64,000 nt of DNA from the NCBI RefSeq assembly GCF_017433805.1, contig NZ_JAFRGN010000015.1:1-64000 (forward strand), given 5' to 3'. The stretch is from Butyrivibrio sp. GTDB lineage: Bacteria > Bacillota > Clostridia > Lachnospirales > Lachnospiraceae. The number at the start of each line of letters is the position of its first letter. Position 1 is the stretch's first letter. Position numbers and translations under genes: made by a program. Below are positions 62,464-64,000 of the stretch, piece by piece. The notes below the pieces were generated by a model. That model searched no databases. It was not told the DNA's origin and was given only the letters and a program-made list of their open reading frames with translations.

Positions 62464-63183
62464 ATGCTTTCAGAATACAAGCATCCATACGTAACAGTTG
62501 ATCTTCTCTTGTTTTCTGTGATCGATGGTCAGTTAGCTGTTTGCCTCACTGTCAGAGATGAGGAACCCTACAAGGATATGTACGCGCTGCCTGGTTCTTT
62601 TATCAGAGAGAATGAATCGGCAGAGGGCGCTGTAGAGAGACTTCTGTCTGACAAGCTTTCATTAACAGGGCAGATCTACACCGAACAGCTCATGACCTTC
62701 TCGGATGTTAACAGAGACCCACGAGAAAGAGTTATCTCAATTGCATACATCGGGATCATACCTGATCAGCACATGGTGAATGTTCCATGGATGAAGTGGT
62801 TCACGATTCAGGGATCCAACGTAGGCAGCTACAAGCTATGCCAGGTTGATGGAGATGAGAGCTTTATCAGTACCAGCCTTGGATTTGACCATGACGAGAT
62901 GCTGAATATAGCAATTGACAGACTCAAAGGTAAGATTGATTACACAGACATCATCTTCAAGTTCCTCAAGGATTCCAAGCAGTTCACAGCTTCGACGCTG
63001 AGACACATTTACGAGTCAGTGACAGGACAGGAGATTAACAGAGGCAATTTTACCAAGTACCAGATGAATACCTATATGGAGCACGGACTTATCAAGAAGA
63101 CCGGATCCATTTCAATAGGTAGGGGAAGACCTGCGGATACATATTCTTACATAGGAGGAGATAGATTATGGATAAGATATTAG
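62464..63183 (+). CDS. nrtR: NrtR-like NUDIX-domain transcriptional regulator
   Basis: 239 residues: an N-terminal NUDIX-type domain (1-145) and a C-terminal winged helix (about 160-235, with FTASTLRHIYESVTGQEINR and GRPADTYSYIG). This is the layout of NrtR, a repressor of NAD synthesis that senses ADP-ribose. The Nudix box is degenerate: the catalytic REUXEE is replaced by ERLLSD, so hydrolysis is unlikely. GGAGG precedes ATG 62464. It overlaps pncA by 16 bases and heads an apparent NAD salvage operon, strongly supporting the assignment. Autoregulation through the flanking direct repeats is inferred. Confidence 0.85.
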   Translation: MLSEYKHPYVTVDLLLFSVIDGQLAVCLTVRDEEPYKDMYALPGSFIRENESAEGAVERLLSDKLSLTGQIYTEQLMTFSDVNRDPRERVISIAYIGIIPDQHMVNVPWMKWFTIQGSNVGSYKLCQVDGDESFISTSLGFDHDEMLNIAIDRLKGKIDYTDIIFKFLKDSKQFTASTLRHIYESVTGQEINRGNFTKYQMNTYMEHGLIKKTGSISIGRGRPADTYSYIGGDRLWIRY

Positions 63184-63692
63184 TTGTAGTAGATATGCAG
63201 AATGATTTTGTGACTGGAGCGCTGGGGAGCGCCGAGGCACAGCAGATAGTTCCAGCAGTAGTTGAGAAGGTTAGAAGTTTCGATGGAACTGTCGTATTTA
63301 CAAGGGACACTCACCATGAGAACTACATGGAGACCCAGGAAGGACATAATCTTCCAGTTCCACATTGCTTTGAAGGAACAGCTGGATGGGAGATTATTCC
63401 AGAACTTACAGAACTCGCTGAAGGCAAGAAGATTTTTGATAAGCCTACATTTGGAAGCGTAGAGCTTGCAAACTTCATTAAGGCTGAAGCGGATAAGCGA
63501 AATGGTCAGCTCGAGGTAGAACTCATCGGTGTTTGCACAGATATATGTGTTGTCAGCAATGCACTTCTTATTAAGGCATACAATGTGGAGGTTCCTGTAA
63601 CAGTAGATTCTAAGTGCTGCGCAGGAGTTACACCAGCTGCACATGATGCGGCGCTGGCTACCATGAAGAGCTGCCAGGTTAAGGTTGCCTGA
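63168..63692 (+). CDS. pncA: Nicotinamidase
   Basis: PncA hydrolyses nicotinamide to nicotinate in NAD salvage. The 174-residue isochorismatase-fold protein has the catalytic triad Asp9 (VVVDMQNDF), Lys92 (DKPTFGS) and Cys127 (GVCTDICVV), and a metal site suggested by RDTHH near residue 46 and His66. Full length for the family. AGGAGGAG for its start lies within the upstream gene, giving a 16-base overlap and translational coupling. The gene after it is also of NAD metabolism. Confidence 0.93.
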   Translation: MDKILVVVDMQNDFVTGALGSAEAQQIVPAVVEKVRSFDGTVVFTRDTHHENYMETQEGHNLPVPHCFEGTAGWEIIPELTELAEGKKIFDKPTFGSVELANFIKAEADKRNGQLEVELIGVCTDICVVSNALLIKAYNVEVPVTVDSKCCAGVTPAAHDAALATMKSCQVKVA

Positions 63693-63739
63693 CAGGATTT
63701 CTTTTAACAGAGCAGTATTAGTACTGGAGGATTTAGATT

Positions 63740-64000
63740 ATGCGAATAGGTCTGGTTTTCGGAACCTTCGCTCCGATGCATTTGGGTCATCAGGATGTCA
63801 TAAATATAGCAAAAGAGGAAATGGACAAAGTAATTGTTGTGTGCTGCGGTCATGAGGGGGATCGAGGATATCCAACATTTCCTCTTGAGCTAAGATATGA
63901 GCTGGCGACTAAAGAGTTTGCTGATGATGAAAAAGTTTTTGTAACAAAGCTTTACGATACAGATCCTGAGATCAAGAAGCATTGGGATCAGCAGCAGATA
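63740..64000 (+). CDS. NadR-like nicotinamide-nucleotide adenylyltransferase, N-terminal part (partial)
   Basis: The first 87 codons of a nucleotidyltransferase cut by the window end. It begins MRIGLVFGTFAPMHLGHQD, with the nucleotide-binding (H/T)xGH motif, and continues GHEGDRGYPTFPLELRYELA, as in the NadR/NMNAT group. Start ATG 63740 has GGAGG upstream. The missing C-terminal part would show whether a ribosylnicotinamide kinase domain follows, as in NadR. Together with NrtR-like and PncA it points to salvage of nicotinamide and nicotinamide riboside. Confidence 0.82.
   Translation, partial: MRIGLVFGTFAPMHLGHQDVINIAKEEMDKVIVVCCGHEGDRGYPTFPLELRYELATKEFADDEKVFVTKLYDTDPEIKKHWDQQQI

Overview
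This window looks like chromosomal housekeeping DNA from a low-to-moderate GC Gram-positive anaerobe of the Clostridia. Lachnospiraceae is likely and a Butyrivibrio-like rumen or gut organism is plausible, but the genus is an inference. Support comes from AGGAGG-type ribosome binding sites, a T-box leader on valS, AsnA-type asparagine synthetase, single-chain PurL, an HPr-like protein of Crh type, and abundant c-di-GMP, TPR and MoxR/VWA genes. I saw no tRNA, rRNA, IS element, prophage or CRISPR array.

Layout. 1-8 kb: the 3' end of purF, a five-gene cluster (radical SAM, small protein, leucine-rich-repeat-like protein, metallopeptidase/VWA protein, MoxR ATPase), then purB and metF. 7.8-13.1 kb: a second, unrelated MoxR operon of Bat type (MoxR, DUF58, small membrane protein, two membrane VWA proteins, TPR protein). 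13-20 kb: UDP-glucose dehydrogenase, membrane-anchored HAD phosphatase, ECF-like sigma factor, a membrane-anchored propeller-like protein, and LysR and TetR regulators. 20-28.6 kb: purL and carAB. 28.7-33.4 kb: a chemoreceptor and a PTS EIIC-EAL fusion. 33.5-41 kb: hflX and asnA (minus strand), a Crh-like HPr, a DinG/XPD-type helicase with a nuclease-like N terminus, and a TPR-GGDEF protein. 41-46 kb: T-box-valS and folC. 46-50.5 kb: a 54-aa gene, a zinc-ribbon TPR membrane protein, and an AlgI-type O-acyltransferase with its SGNH partner. 50.5-58.3 kb: RidA, a TPR lipoprotein and a cytoplasmic uronate-glycan cluster (discoidin-like, heparinase II/III, GH88, DUF2264). 58.5-64 kb: leuS, a CDF cation transporter and an NAD salvage operon (NrtR-like, PncA, NadR-like, cut by the window end).

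Themes. Nucleotide synthesis (purF, purB, purL, carAB), one-carbon metabolism (metF, folC) and two aminoacyl-tRNA synthetases form the backbone. Between them sit two MoxR/VWA systems, c-di-GMP synthesis and breakdown modules coupled to TPR or sugar-permease sensors, and exopolysaccharide acetylation. The most interesting non-coding content is a set of structured intergenic elements. A two-copy element (6742-6886 and, inverted, 18540-18692) has a hairpin that keeps pairing through a compensatory base change. A nested 152-bp palindrome follows valS, three hairpins lie in tandem before carA, and a near-perfect 72-bp REP-like palindrome lies at 62236. The NAD salvage promoter is flanked by two identical 17-bp direct repeats, a candidate operator.
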